Positions 51,611 through 61,792 are shown, numbered from the stretch's first letter. The stretch: DNA of 64,000 bases from Bacteroidales bacterium (GCA_017633985.1 JAGBOF010000008.1:57061-121060), one strand, 5' to 3'. The notes: generated from the sequence alone by a model not told the origin. Program-made: numbers and translations.

Positions 51611-52354
51611 ATGCAAAGACTTGTCAATACGGGATTGGTACTTAAGGTACTGCTCCCGTTTTTTGTTTGTTTATCGGTTTGCAGCGGCAATTTATTTGCC
51701 CAGACCAAGTTATCGGCTGATGTAACTATAAGACAATTGCATCAGAATAAGGTAATACGCGTAGAAAAACAAATATTTTTCACTTCCAACGGCAATTTGG
51801 TCATACATTACACCTATCCGCAGGAATATTATATGATAACCAATTCTTTGGGTGAGACTTCGGTCTATCAACCTGCGGCAAATGAAGTGATGAATATTAA
51901 TGACAAATCGCTGTCTTCGCAAACTGAATTCTTTACTCTGTTTATGACACCCGCATATTCGGATCTGAATCTTACGAATCTGGGGTTTACTCTGCAGGGT
52001 ATTAAAAAGGACGGAAGCAATATTGTAAAGACATTCAGCCCTACGCTTAAAGCGGACAAAGAAATAAGCAAAGCGACGGTAGTATGCCAAAAAGACAAAC
52101 CTATATACAGCGCTTTTTACGGTAAAAACGGTAAGATTCTGAAGAAAACGTATTACACCAATTACGTTTCCTATCCCAATATTTCTTTTCCTGCAACCAT
52201 TACTCAAATATCGTATGACACCAAAGGCGATTCGGTAATCAAAAAAGAGGAATACAAAAACATCAAAACAAATAACTTTTCCAAAGATGCTTTGTTTGAT
52301 TACAAAGTACCCAAAGGTGCAAAGAGAGTCAATCCTTATAACATCACAAAATGA
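51611..52354 (+). CDS. LolA-like outer membrane lipoprotein carrier
   Basis: 247 residues: a signal peptide (LPFFVCLSVCSGNLFAQ), then a half-barrel of antiparallel strands (ADVTIRQLHQNKVIRVEKQ, GNLVIHYTYPQEYYMI, EVMNINDKS), consistent with the LolA/outer-membrane-lipoprotein-sorting fold found in Bacteroidota. It starts 1 bp after the TM2 gene and overlaps the YidD-like gene by 4 bp. Confidence 0.7.
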   Translation: MQRLVNTGLVLKVLLPFFVCLSVCSGNLFAQTKLSADVTIRQLHQNKVIRVEKQIFFTSNGNLVIHYTYPQEYYMITNSLGETSVYQPAANEVMNINDKSLSSQTEFFTLFMTPAYSDLNLTNLGFTLQGIKKDGSNIVKTFSPTLKADKEISKATVVCQKDKPIYSAFYGKNGKILKKTYYTNYVSYPNISFPATITQISYDTKGDSVIKKEEYKNIKTNNFSKDALFDYKVPKGAKRVNPYNITK

Positions 52355-52809
52355 AACTCCCGCTTTACTATTACATAACCGTAATCTGTCTGCTTTTTTC
52401 ATTAAACGGATATTCCCAGCAACCAAAAGAAGTTTTTTCTTCTTCTGATCTTCAGCTTCTTTCGGCGCATACCTATGCCGATTCTTCGTTTAATGACCGC
52501 AAAGTGAAGTACGGATTCGGCAAAAGTAACAAAACTATAAATCCCGTGTACCATTTACTGTCTTCAAGCATGTTTATCTACCAACAATACGTCTCTTCGG
52601 TACTCTCCCGCCAGTGCGCATTCAATCCTTCCTGCTCACGCTACAGTAAAGACTTGATAAGCCGCTACGGACTACTCAAAGGAACGTTTTGTACTGCCGA
52701 CAGGCTGATGCGTTGCAACAGAATATCTTTGGCGGACAAACATTCGGTATATCTTCTTTCGGAAGGAGGCGGACATATTAACGAAACACCTTTGCGTTAC
52801 AAATTCTGA
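52351..52809 (+). CDS. yidD: YidD-like membrane insertion factor with signal peptide
   Basis: 152 residues. After a signal sequence (YYITVICLLFSLNGYSQ) and a short linker comes the YidD (haemolytic-domain) signature: YQQYVSSVLSRQCAFNPSCS with RYSKDLISRYGLLKG and DRLMRCNRI. YidD normally sits beside YidC and is cytoplasmic-membrane associated; here the domain is preceded by a cleavable signal peptide, so this paralog is periplasmic or outer-membrane facing. It overlaps both neighbouring genes by one or more bases, forming part of an envelope operon. Confidence 0.85.
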   Translation: MKLPLYYYITVICLLFSLNGYSQQPKEVFSSSDLQLLSAHTYADSSFNDRKVKYGFGKSNKTINPVYHLLSSSMFIYQQYVSSVLSRQCAFNPSCSRYSKDLISRYGLLKGTFCTADRLMRCNRISLADKHSVYLLSEGGGHINETPLRYKF

Positions 52810-53657
52810 TGAAACGTATTCTTGTTTTTATATTCTTGCTTGCCCCTCTTATTTGTTTTCCGCAGCAAAACAATTCCGCAAAAGACGAATTTGATTTTGT
52901 TATGTATCTTATCGGCAACTCAATGAAGGAAGAAGCCGTGGTATTGATGCAAAACAATACGGAAGATAACGACAGTATCAATTTTTTAAAAGGATTTACT
53001 TTTTATTCTTCCAAAATGCTTAATTTGGCTGCGGATAATTTTTCAAAGGTATCCCGATCCTCCGAACTGTTTAACGAAAGTAAATTCTTCTCATCGCTTT
53101 CCAATGCCCATTTGTTAGAATTGGATAAAGCGGAAAGTGATTTGCTTGCAGTAGGCAGTCAAGATGAAGAAATCATGAACCTAAAGAATTTCTCCCTTGC
53201 TGGAATCAATCTTTTAAAACGCAATTACAATTTGTTTGATAACTACATCCATCAAGTAGACACTAATAACTACCCGTTGAATATCGAAACCGAAAGGTTG
53301 TTACAACTAAAAACGGAACTGCTTTCTTATAAAAAGAAATCGCCGCTTATTGCAGGGGCATTGTCTTCGCTTATTCCCGGATTGGGAAAGGTTTATGCGG
53401 GAAACATAGGCGAAGGTATTTCTTCGTTTCTCATCTGCGGATCGTTTATGGGCGTAACTGCGGAAAACTGGTACAAGAAGGGACTGGCGAATTGGAAAAC
53501 TATTCTTTTCGGAACCATATCCACGGTGTTTTATATAGGAAATATTTACGGCTCTGCGGTAACTGTCAAAGTAAATTACGAAAACTTTAATTCAAAAACC
53601 GATGTCCAGATTTTATATAATATTCATATTCCTGTGCGTAACAGTTTCAGGCGTTAG
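52809..53657 (+). CDS. TPR-like envelope protein with P-GLG-YAG motif, copy 1
   Basis: 282 residues: a signal peptide (ILVFIFLLAPLICFPQ), a helical repeat region (about 25-175), then IAGALSSLIPGLGKVYAGN followed by hydrophobic segments (ISSFLICGSFMGVTA, ILFGTISTVFYIGNIYGSA). The PGLGKVYAG motif recurs in membrane proteins of the DUF5683/TM2 neighbourhood. It shares layout with the next gene and overlaps it by 56 bp. Function unknown. Confidence 0.8.
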   Translation: MKRILVFIFLLAPLICFPQQNNSAKDEFDFVMYLIGNSMKEEAVVLMQNNTEDNDSINFLKGFTFYSSKMLNLAADNFSKVSRSSELFNESKFFSSLSNAHLLELDKAESDLLAVGSQDEEIMNLKNFSLAGINLLKRNYNLFDNYIHQVDTNNYPLNIETERLLQLKTELLSYKKKSPLIAGALSSLIPGLGKVYAGNIGEGISSFLICGSFMGVTAENWYKKGLANWKTILFGTISTVFYIGNIYGSAVTVKVNYENFNSKTDVQILYNIHIPVRNSFRR

Positions 53658-54471
53658 AGGCAGCACTTTGCAGTTCCGCAATCCCGATACGTCGGACTCT
53701 TGCCGCATTTTCCAAAAAGCCGACGACCTATTCCGTCAGCAAAACTATGAATTGGCAGCCGCAGAATATGAAAGATGCTTTTATTTATCCTCATCAAAAG
53801 AAATTTCCTACAAGGCATTGCAACAAAAAGCTATGTGCTACAAACAAACGGGGGATTACGAGAAGGCAGCCTTCAATCTGGAAAGAATTGCCGACGCTTA
53901 CGAAGATTATTATCAGATTGCGCTGTGCTACTATTTAAGTAATAATTTCTCCAAATCCCTGGAAACGATAGACAAATGCCATCTGTTTTTCGATTCTTTG
54001 CAAGAGGATATGCTACTGCTGAAGATTTTAACACTCAATGAGCTTAACAAATACGAAGATTCGCAAAAGGCATCAGAGGAATTGGCAAACAGATTGAAAA
54101 ACAGCACAGACAAGGACATTGCGCCGCAAATAAATAATCTGTACAGCGATTTGCCGAAACTGAAAAGCGAACAAACCGCAAGAATTTTGTCATTTGTTCC
54201 GGGTCTTGCCCATATATATGCAAACGAATGGGGAAAAGGCTTTACTGCGTTTGCACTTAACGCAGCGGCATTGGGTTTCGGAGTTTGGCAGGTATTGGAC
54301 AAATGCTATCTGACGGCTTATTTGGGCGGTGCAGGATTGTTATCGGTAACCTACCCCGGTGCAATGAAAAACGGCATCTACACCGTAAAGAAATATAACT
54401 ACAACAAAACTTCGCAATTCAACAACAATTTCAAACAAGAAATCATATCAATTTTGCAACACGGCAAATAG
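53602..54471 (+). CDS. TPR-like envelope protein with P-GL-YA motif, copy 2
   Basis: 289 residues: signal peptide (YIIFIFLCVTVSGVRGS), TPR-like helices (FRQQNYELAAAEYERCFYLS, AMCYKQTGDYEKAAFNLERI), then ILSFVPGLAHIYANEWGKGF and two hydrophobic segments (FALNAAALGFGVWQVL, AYLGGAGLLSVTYPG). The same late PGL-x-HIYA motif as its neighbour marks it as a paralog. The start at 53602 lies inside the previous gene but gives a sound signal peptide. Confidence 0.8.
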   Translation: MSRFYIIFIFLCVTVSGVRGSTLQFRNPDTSDSCRIFQKADDLFRQQNYELAAAEYERCFYLSSSKEISYKALQQKAMCYKQTGDYEKAAFNLERIADAYEDYYQIALCYYLSNNFSKSLETIDKCHLFFDSLQEDMLLLKILTLNELNKYEDSQKASEELANRLKNSTDKDIAPQINNLYSDLPKLKSEQTARILSFVPGLAHIYANEWGKGFTAFALNAAALGFGVWQVLDKCYLTAYLGGAGLLSVTYPGAMKNGIYTVKKYNYNKTSQFNNNFKQEIISILQHGK

Positions 54472-54477
54472 ATTTAT

Positions 54478-54562
54478 TTTCGTCGCAGAATAATTTTTTC
54501 TTATCGCAGATTAATTTTTTTCCGTCGCAGATTATTTTTTTCTTATCGCTGATTAATTTTTG
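54478..54562. repeat. 21-bp module array with exact spacing
   Basis: CGCAG/CGCTG cores at 54484, 54505, 54526 and 54547, exactly 21 bp apart (GTCGCAGAATAATTTTTTC, TTATCGCAGATTAATTTTTT, and so on). All four have the same orientation. The rest of the 350-bp gap to 54822 holds a promoter and nothing else recognised. Confidence 0.8.
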
Positions 54563-54748
54563 GTAACTGCTTATAAAAATATCAAACCGATATGTCATTG
54601 AATTAACATAAGGTATAATTAACCTTACACGCTGCCGAAGATTGTTAATACATACATTTATTTAAATATATAATGTATCCGTCAGGGTAAGCGGCTGTGA
54701 AATGTTAAAATTTCCGCTTTCTACATACGCTATATCAGAATATTTTAT

Positions 54749-54757
54749 TACCTTTGC
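54749..54757 (+). promoter_or_regulatory. -7 promoter element of the poly-G surface protein gene
   Basis: TACCTTTGC, matching TAnnTTTG, 66 bp before the ATG at 54823. Confidence 0.6.
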
Positions 54758-54822
54758 ACACGTGAAGAATTTATTTCTTCGGTTTATTAACACTATTTAT
54801 TAATTAAACACAGTTTAAAGTA

Positions 54823-57800
54823 ATGAAAAAACTTGCTTATTTTATTCTGTCTGTAGGAATTATGATACAGGGGGGGGGATTTTTGCACAACGTTCCGCTA
54901 ATATAATTCCTTCGACCCTAAACATGCAGACAAACGTACTGACAGTAAGCAGTACGGAGGGTTTCAACCAACAATTCAAACGCAGTTACGTCAAAACACT
55001 GCAAAAAACCGCAAACGTCAAAGCAACCGACACAGTCACTGTTTCCGACGTGTCATTCAAAGAACTTCCATCAGGATTTATGGGAGTAATATACACGGTT
55101 ACTCCGAACAAAGACTACGTTAAACGTTATCTTGCAGTTCCCGCTTGGAAAGGTTTTGCTGATTATTATGTTACTAACGGTAGCTATACGTATTCTTCGC
55201 TGGCTAATGCCCTAAATTATGAGTGGACGGATGCAGAAGGTGCCACGGAATTTGTTGATGACGCTGGATGGTGCGGTAACAGCGATATAGAAATTGACGT
55301 ATTCATTGAAGATTTCGACGGAGAAGTGACTTTGCATCAAGAGTTCTACACCACGGATGAATCATCAAGGACAAGTACTTCGGCACCTGAAGCCACGGTA
55401 ACTGCCAACAATGACGGTACAATTTCATATAATGTTGCTCTCGGAGAAAAACTTGTCTTCGTGGCTGCTTATTATTTAGATATGGTAACATTTGACTACA
55501 CAAACAACGATACTGTTATCAGTCTCATAAATAACGGCACTATCAGTACGTCGTATATTCCTGACGGACAGACATACACTGTTGGCCCGCTTACCGCAGA
55601 TAAGGAAGTTTTGTTTATATTTATAACCCGTACAGGTAATTGCGAATGGGGAGAACATTCTTACTACAAAGTAACCGTTGTTAACGGACCTACGGAAATA
55701 GCCACCTCTACATGTGAGAATATAACGCCACACTATGCCAGACTATTGGGTTATGTCTATAAGGGTACAGACTTTGACGACCTGTCCTTCGGATTTGCTT
55801 ACATGAAAGCCGCCGATACAGCAAACTTCAATAACGATAACAGCTCGTATACAATTATTGACGGAGTTGTCAGCGGCTTTGAGTCTCCGTTATTATTAAA
55901 CAGTTGGGCCAATAACCTTGAACCTGCTACCGAATATGCTTACCGTGCGTACGCAAAAACATCTTCATCTGACGAATCTGAATTCAGTTTATTAGGTGAG
56001 TGGAAAACTTTCAAGACAAAGGAGATCGAACCTGTTTTCTACGATAACGGCGAAAACAATATAACGAATACTTCGGCAACTATATGGTCCGAAATCATCA
56101 AAGGCTCTGGTGATATAAAGTCCAAGGGATTTGAATACAAAGCTTACGGAGAAGAAAACTTCCAAAAGGTAAACGTAATCAAAGACTCGGTTGTTGAGCT
56201 TTACGACTACACAACTTATCAGGACGTTGAGGGTATTTATATTGAGTACCCAATGACACAATTGCTTCCGGGTACGACTTACAGATACAGAACGTTTGTT
56301 ATAACCGATGCCGATACGTTCTATTCCGGCGTATCTTCGTTTACCACCAAAGCGCAGCAAACCCAATCATTCTTCTTTACTGACGATGCAACCGACATCA
56401 CCGCTAATTCCGCTACATTGAATGCTGTAATTAGTACGGACTGGCTTGCAAACACGGTTAAGATAAATTCAAAGAAATTTTTGTACAGAGCAATAACTGA
56501 CAGCAAGTATACGGCTGTCGATGTTACGGGTGACAATTTCACATGTGCTGTCAAAGATTTGCAGGAAGGCATGGTATACTACGTAAAAGCCGTTGCACAA
56601 ATATCGGTATCCCTTACGGGGCAGGAAGATTACATTAAGGAAGTATCCTCCAATGAAATAACTTTCCGCACAACGGGCGAGAGCGAAATACCTGTTGTAA
56701 AAACTGATTTTGTTAACACAGTGGCCCGTGAATATGCGACATTAAGCGGATCGGTTACCGCAGGTTCTTCCCCTGTTATCGTAAAAGGTTTCGAATACAA
56801 GATAGAAGGTGCAGATGAATACGAAAATGTATCCGTTGTAGCTAATCCTATGCAATACTCACTTAACGATTTGGAATCAGGAACGTCTTATTTGGTGCGT
56901 GCATACGCTACCTGCAATAACGGAACAACATATTACGGCAATACGGTACGCTTTACGACAAAAGATCCTTACTACGGTTATTTACATATGACGCAGCAAC
57001 CTACCGACATCACCTCCAATTCTGCCGTATTGCATGCCCAAGTGCCTGATAATTGGTACAATTGGAAAGAAGACCTTGCTGAATTGAGTGAAGATGTAAC
57101 GGCAACAATGACATTCTGGTACAAGAAAACAACGGAATCCAACTACAAAAAAGCAGAAGGTGTTGATGAGGGCGACGGCAACAACTGGTCTGTTACAATA
57201 AAAGGCTTGTCCAAAGGAACGGTATACACCGTTTATACAGAATTTAATATTTTTATGGACGGAGAAAAACAATATAATACTGAAGGAAGCAATGTAAAAT
57301 TCTCAACATCGGGTTCTGATGCATCGGAGTCGCAGGATATTTACGACATATTGGCTTTTGCAACCCTTAAACCTCTTGAAGTGGAACAGACAGAGGTAGT
57401 TTTGAACGGTATGTACTATTCCGACGTTTTGCAAAATGAAAATATTTATGTTGATAAAGCGGAATTTTTGATCAAACAGATTGATGCACCGACTTATTCT
57501 TCTTATCCTGCCACCAGTTACGGAAACAATTATTATGCAGATGTAACGGGATTGGATTCGGGAGCGACTTATTCCTACAAAATCAAGGTTACTTTATCTT
57601 ACAACGGATTCAGTCAGCCTATTGAGGGTAACGAAGTATTGTTTACTACCAAATCAAGCGATTTGCCGTGTGAACCTGTGACCGTTTCCGTTGAAGCCGA
57701 AATCAATGAGGGTGAATCTTACGCTTTCAAGGGCGTGGAATTGACAGAAGCAGGCATTTACAAAGACACATTGCAGACTTACGACGGTTGCGACAGCATT

Positions 57801-58061
57801 GTAGTGCTTACATTGAAGGTAAACGCAGGCTTATATGACGTTGAAAACTCCGATAACGGCTTATCCGTCTTCCCTAACCCTGCAAACGGCACGGTGACAA
57901 TAGCATCCGAAGGCGATGTAGTTATTATAAACTCATTGGGACAGGTTGTTAAACAAATCAATAACCTTAAAGGCATAAAACAAACCGACATTACGGATTT
58001 AAGAAGCGGTATCTATTATGTCAGATCGGGTAACAAGACCAAGAAATTGATTGTTCAGTAA
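54823..58061 (+). CDS. Surface protein with T9SS sorting domain; signal peptide out of frame at a poly-G tract
   Basis: An ATG at 54823 begins a signal peptide MKKLAYFILSVGIMIQ that runs into a G9 tract (54870-54878, counting the G of the Gln codon) and then stops after 28 codons. The long frame, 1045 codons from an internal ATG at 54924, opens just after it. With one more G the reading would be QGGGIFAQRSANIIPS joining directly to the long frame, giving a normal signal peptide cleaved at FAQ. The protein has FN3-like repeats (EPATEYAYRAYAKTS, LLPGTTYRYRTFV, LESGTSYLVRAYATC), a GCDSIVVL module and a T9SS type A domain (LSVFPNPANG, GIYYVRSGNK). As sequenced the export signal is off; a sequencing error remains possible. 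Confidence 0.85.
54870..54878 (+). repeat. Poly-G tract (G9) at the signal peptide/cargo junction
   Basis: Nine consecutive G residues. G10 restores one continuous frame from the ATG at 54823 to 58061; G9 and G11 break it. Confidence 0.9.
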
Positions 58062-58085
58062 CCTTACACGACATTTTATTACATT

Positions 58086-58124
58086 AAAGCGGCGGATTTA
58101 TTTGCATCTGCCGCTTTTTATTTT
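58086..58124 (+). terminator. Terminator after the poly-G surface protein gene
   Basis: AAAGCGGCGGAT and ATCTGCCGCTTT pair in a 12-bp stem with one mismatch, followed by TTATTTT, 25 bp after the stop codon. Confidence 0.75.
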
Positions 58125-58226
58125 GTGGCTATATAGTTTCAATATTTTCCTGCCCTGTTTCGCTTTGGTTTCAAAGCGCATAACCCCTGCCCTATCGGTT
58201 TTAATTCAAGCCTTAAATCTCTTTTT

Positions 58227-58340
58227 TGCCGCCCCGTGCCGCATTATTTTCAAAAAAAGGGTTTTTTCGGGTCAAAAAAACTATTTTTTTCAGGTAAAAA
58301 AACTGTTTTTTTCAGATTATTATGCGACAGGGCGGCGGCA
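58227..58340. repeat. Hairpin-rich dispersed element, copy B
   Basis: GC-rich ends TGCCGCCCCGTGCCGCA (left) and TGCGACAGGGCGGCGGCA (right) are inverted; inside are three A7-NNN-T7 palindromes. Copy A at 565-680 has the same layout and orientation. Flanks AAGCCTTAA and GTAAGGCA extend the inversion outward. It lies 70 bp before the sensor kinase start, in a 350-bp gap with no gene. Confidence 0.75.
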
Positions 58341-58412
58341 GTAAGGCATAAAAATGACTGAAAACGGCTCAAAGCAACAATATCCTGCAGTTTTTTGAGT
58401 TTATTATATGAT

Positions 58413-61400
58413 ATGAATACTGTAACTAAACGCAAAAGATATAATATTTTACTGTTTTGTTTGCTCGTTTTGTCATTCGCATGCTGCGGATTGTGGTATC
58501 TGCACTCCGTAAGGTATGCAAAAAACGTTCAGAAACGGTTTGCCCAAGATACGGCGGCGGTGTATGACAACATTGAGCAAAAAGGCAAAAAATTCATAAC
58601 CTGCGGCGATTCACTCGTGTATTGGCAGGACAATACGGTGCCGTTTTACAATAATGAGCAGGACTTTTTAGGCGGCAGCAAGCCCGACGATATGATTGCG
58701 GAGTTGAAAAACGGTTTTTATTTACACAAAACGCTGCAATCCCATGACTCCGTAATCCATTATTTCTATCTTATAAAATACAAATACCCCGTAAGTAACA
58801 AATATTTGGACAATTCGTTCAATCCGCCTTTCGATCTGGATAACCAAACCGATATAGTGTTCTACCAAACCGACTTCCCCGTAATATACAAAGGCAAAAC
58901 CGTCGGCTATTTGGAGGCTTCGCCCGAATGTTACCAGGCTTCGGACAAAGACAGTTTCGTATGCAGGCTGTGGTTGGCGCTGAATATATTTTTATCTCTG
59001 ATGTTTACCCTGCGGTTCATGCATCTGAAGATAAAAAATCCTCATACCAAAAGAATCGTAACCGTATTGCTTTTCATCGTTTTCATAATCACCACCGCCG
59101 TTTTGTGCAAAAACAACGGCAGTATATCGTTCCGATTGTTTACCGATACGGTTAATTATAACAACATATTGCTTTTTGCCGTTATTGCATTGTCAGGATT
59201 CTTCCTTTTCATGCTTACGGGCAAAATATGGCGTATTCACAACAAGCAAAAGTATTATCTGGTCGGGCAGTTCTCGGTTATTATAATCATTGCGGCGTTG
59301 GGCGGCAGCATTGTGGAGTTTTATTCGGTTGAGAATACGAAAAATTCCATTGAAAAGTATTCGCAGATACTTATCGACGCCGATACGGACACCGATATGA
59401 AGAATTTCAATTCCCTGATGTCGGCTGCATTAAACGATACGTCGGTTACCCGCAATATCTTTGCAGGTGATTATGCCCGTGCGGAGAATTACGTAAACAA
59501 ATACTACTTAAATTTGCTTAAAGAGAAGAACCATACGAATATTTTGATATTCAATCCTTCGGATTCCATGCTTTTGTCGCCCGAAAACAAGTATATCAAT
59601 ATTCTTTTCTATATTGACGGCCGATTGAACTCGGCGCAAAACGTTCAGGGGTACAAACGTCTGTACAAAGAGGAAGACAACGCCAAGAACAATACGTATA
59701 TATTCTTTGACAAGCTGGACGATGTTTATGTCTTTGCCGAATGCCTGCACAAAGAGAACTCCGAAAACATGAATTATTCGCTTTTGTTGAGCGACAACAC
59801 CCTTATGCCCGAAAATACGGCTTATGCGAAATATTCCGACGGCGTTTTGGTTTATTCTTACGGCGAAAGGGAATTTTTAAACAACATTCCGCCGCATCAA
59901 AGCGGTTGGTCGTACGATCAGAACTACAACACCTATTACAAAAGCAAAGCAAACATAACCTATGCCGTATGTTCGGACAAATTTTCCGTCTACAAAGCCA
60001 TGGGAAGCGTCTCGGCATTGTTTTTATTGCTGCTGTTCCTACTTGCGGGTGAGCATTACGCAAAGCTGATTCCGCATTTTAAGAAAAAAACATTGAGCAT
60101 CAGGTATAAGATTCTCGCATCCCTTACGGGCTGTTTCCTTGTCAGCGTATTGATTTCGGGCTTTTTCAGCATAAGAAACACAATCGACATAACCAACCGC
60201 AACAATATATCGGTCTTAAAGGGCAAAACCGACAGCATTCAGTTTGAATTGGAGTCTTTGGCGGCAAATAAAGGTGAAATAACGGAGAATGATTTGATTC
60301 ATCTGTCCAATGAATTTCTTGTAGACATAAATATTTTCAACCAAGCGGGGGATTTGGAAGTTTGTTCGCAAAAAGACGTATTCGAAAAGGGTATCGTTTC
60401 TTATAAAATAGACCGTCAAGCCCTTGTAAGGCTTAAAAACGAAGGCGGCAAACCCTTTTACCGTAAGGAAGAGATATGCAAAGGCAAATTCCTGTCCTCT
60501 TACTGCACTCTCAATACCAAAGACGGCAGCAATGTGCTTTATCTGAACATTCCGTTTATAAACCAACAAAAAATAGTGAGCGACAATATAAACGGATTGA
60601 TAAACGGTTTTGCCAATATGCTTTTGTTTTGGATCAATATAGCGGTTATAATCTTTGTTTTCTTAAGCAATATAATCACCAAACCGCTTGAATTGGTTAA
60701 AAAACAGATGGGAACGTTCAGCATCACTCACCGTAACGACAAAATAAAGTGGAACAAAGACGACGAGATGGGGGATTTGATTAAAGCCTACAACATGATG
60801 ATTGACAAAGCCGAGGAAAGCACTCTTTTGATGCAACAGCAACAAAGGCAGTCGGCTTGGCGTGAGTTGGCAAAGCAAGTAGCCCATGATATAAAGAATC
60901 CTTTGACTCCGATGAAACTTTCCATCCAGTATTTGCAAAAACTGTATAATGAAAAGCCCGAAATGTTCGGAAAGAAATGGCAGCAAACAGCCCCGTCGCT
61001 TATCTCGCAGATTGAAAGCATAAGTACAATAACCCAAGAGTTGAACTCCTATTCCAAACCGAGCGTTAAAAAAGAGAAAGTGGATTTGGATAAATGTATA
61101 ACGGCGGCTATAACTCTTTTTGACAACATTGACAACGTCAATATAACCTATCATTCCGTCAAACAGTGCTTTGTATTGGGTGAGGAGAATCTGTTCATCC
61201 GTATTTTCAACAACCTTATCAAAAATGCCGTGCAATCGTTTTACAATCAGAGCGAAGGTAAGATTGACATTGCAATAGAGGAAAACTCTGCTGGATATAC
61301 GGTCAGCGTGGAGGATAACGGATGCGGCATAAAGGAGGAATACAAAAGCCAAGTGTTCAATACCGATTTTACGACAAAATCCGAAGGCGGCGGCATAGGG

Positions 61401-61511
61401 CTTACGATAGTCAAGACAATACTTGAAAGTTACGGTGCGTCAATAAGTTTTCAGTCCGAAGAGAATGTAGGAACCGTTTTCTTCATAACTTTCGACAAAT
61501 TTAACGCATAA
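58413..61511 (+). CDS. NtrY-like membrane sensor histidine kinase
   Basis: About 1032 residues: N-terminal membrane helix, an extracytoplasmic region, five or so helices near 180-330 (VTVLLFIVFIITTAVLC, ILLFAVIALSGFFLFML), a second sensor region, membrane helices near 545 and 745, a HAMP-like linker (LGTFSITHRNDKIKWNKDDE in part), the H-box AHDIKNPLTPMKLSIQYL, and an ATPase with NLIKNAVQSF, VEDNGCGIKEEY and EGGGIGLTIVKTIL. The H-box ending NPLTPM is typical of NtrY-type kinases. No response regulator gene is adjacent. The ATG at 58413 is preferred to TTG at 58395. Confidence 0.92.
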   Translation: MNTVTKRKRYNILLFCLLVLSFACCGLWYLHSVRYAKNVQKRFAQDTAAVYDNIEQKGKKFITCGDSLVYWQDNTVPFYNNEQDFLGGSKPDDMIAELKNGFYLHKTLQSHDSVIHYFYLIKYKYPVSNKYLDNSFNPPFDLDNQTDIVFYQTDFPVIYKGKTVGYLEASPECYQASDKDSFVCRLWLALNIFLSLMFTLRFMHLKIKNPHTKRIVTVLLFIVFIITTAVLCKNNGSISFRLFTDTVNYNNILLFAVIALSGFFLFMLTGKIWRIHNKQKYYLVGQFSVIIIIAALGGSIVEFYSVENTKNSIEKYSQILIDADTDTDMKNFNSLMSAALNDTSVTRNIFAGDYARAENYVNKYYLNLLKEKNHTNILIFNPSDSMLLSPENKYINILFYIDGRLNSAQNVQGYKRLYKEEDNAKNNTYIFFDKLDDVYVFAECLHKENSENMNYSLLLSDNTLMPENTAYAKYSDGVLVYSYGEREFLNNIPPHQSGWSYDQNYNTYYKSKANITYAVCSDKFSVYKAMGSVSALFLLLLFLLAGEHYAKLIPHFKKKTLSIRYKILASLTGCFLVSVLISGFFSIRNTIDITNRNNISVLKGKTDSIQFELESLAANKGEITENDLIHLSNEFLVDINIFNQAGDLEVCSQKDVFEKGIVSYKIDRQALVRLKNEGGKPFYRKEEICKGKFLSSYCTLNTKDGSNVLYLNIPFINQQKIVSDNINGLINGFANMLLFWINIAVIIFVFLSNIITKPLELVKKQMGTFSITHRNDKIKWNKDDEMGDLIKAYNMMIDKAEESTLLMQQQQRQSAWRELAKQVAHDIKNPLTPMKLSIQYLQKLYNEKPEMFGKKWQQTAPSLISQIESISTITQELNSYSKPSVKKEKVDLDKCITAAITLFDNIDNVNITYHSVKQCFVLGEENLFIRIFNNLIKNAVQSFYNQSEGKIDIAIEENSAGYTVSVEDNGCGIKEEYKSQVFNTDFTTKSEGGGIGLTIVKTILESYGASISFQSEENVGTVFFITFDKFNA

Positions 61512-61665
61512 TTGCCTTTATGCGGCGGATTGGCAGGATGTAACATCAATAAAACAAAGCGTTTTAAGGAAAAGTCCTGTGGGTATAATATATTGATAAT
61601 TAATACAAATAACATTTTTTCGCAAAAAAGTATTTGAATTATTTGGTCGGTAATAAAATTTAGTG

Positions 61666-61674
61666 TATTTTTGC
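61666..61674 (+). promoter_or_regulatory. -7 promoter element of tRNA gene
   Basis: TATTTTTGC, matching TAnnTTTG, with a TTTG at 61643-61646 suitably placed for -33, 38 bp before the tRNA. Confidence 0.6.
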
Positions 61675-61711
61675 AAACGTTTTCACAGGGGGTTTAAAAC
61701 CTTAAGGAAAC

Positions 61712-61785
61712 GGTCCCTTAGCTCAGTTGGTTAGAGCATCTGACTCATAATCAGAGGGTCCTTGGTTCGAGCCCAAGAGGGACCA
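61712..61785 (+). tRNA. tRNA with CAU anticodon (Met, or Ile2 after lysidine modification)
   Basis: A 74-nt cloverleaf: acceptor GGTCCCT/AGGGACC, D-arm GCTC-AGTTGGTTA-GAGC, anticodon arm TCTGA-CTCATAA-TCAGA, variable GGGTC, T-arm CTTGG-TTCGAGC-CCAAG, discriminator A. CCA is not encoded (ACAAAA follows). The CAT anticodon fits elongator Met or Ile2; it is not an initiator because the acceptor begins with a paired G-C. Confidence 0.95.
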
Positions 61786-61792
61786 CAAAAGC

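Noticed and set aside
61712..61785. tRNA as integration site of a mobile element
   Set aside because: No integrase gene and no repeated 3' tRNA end could be found in the window.
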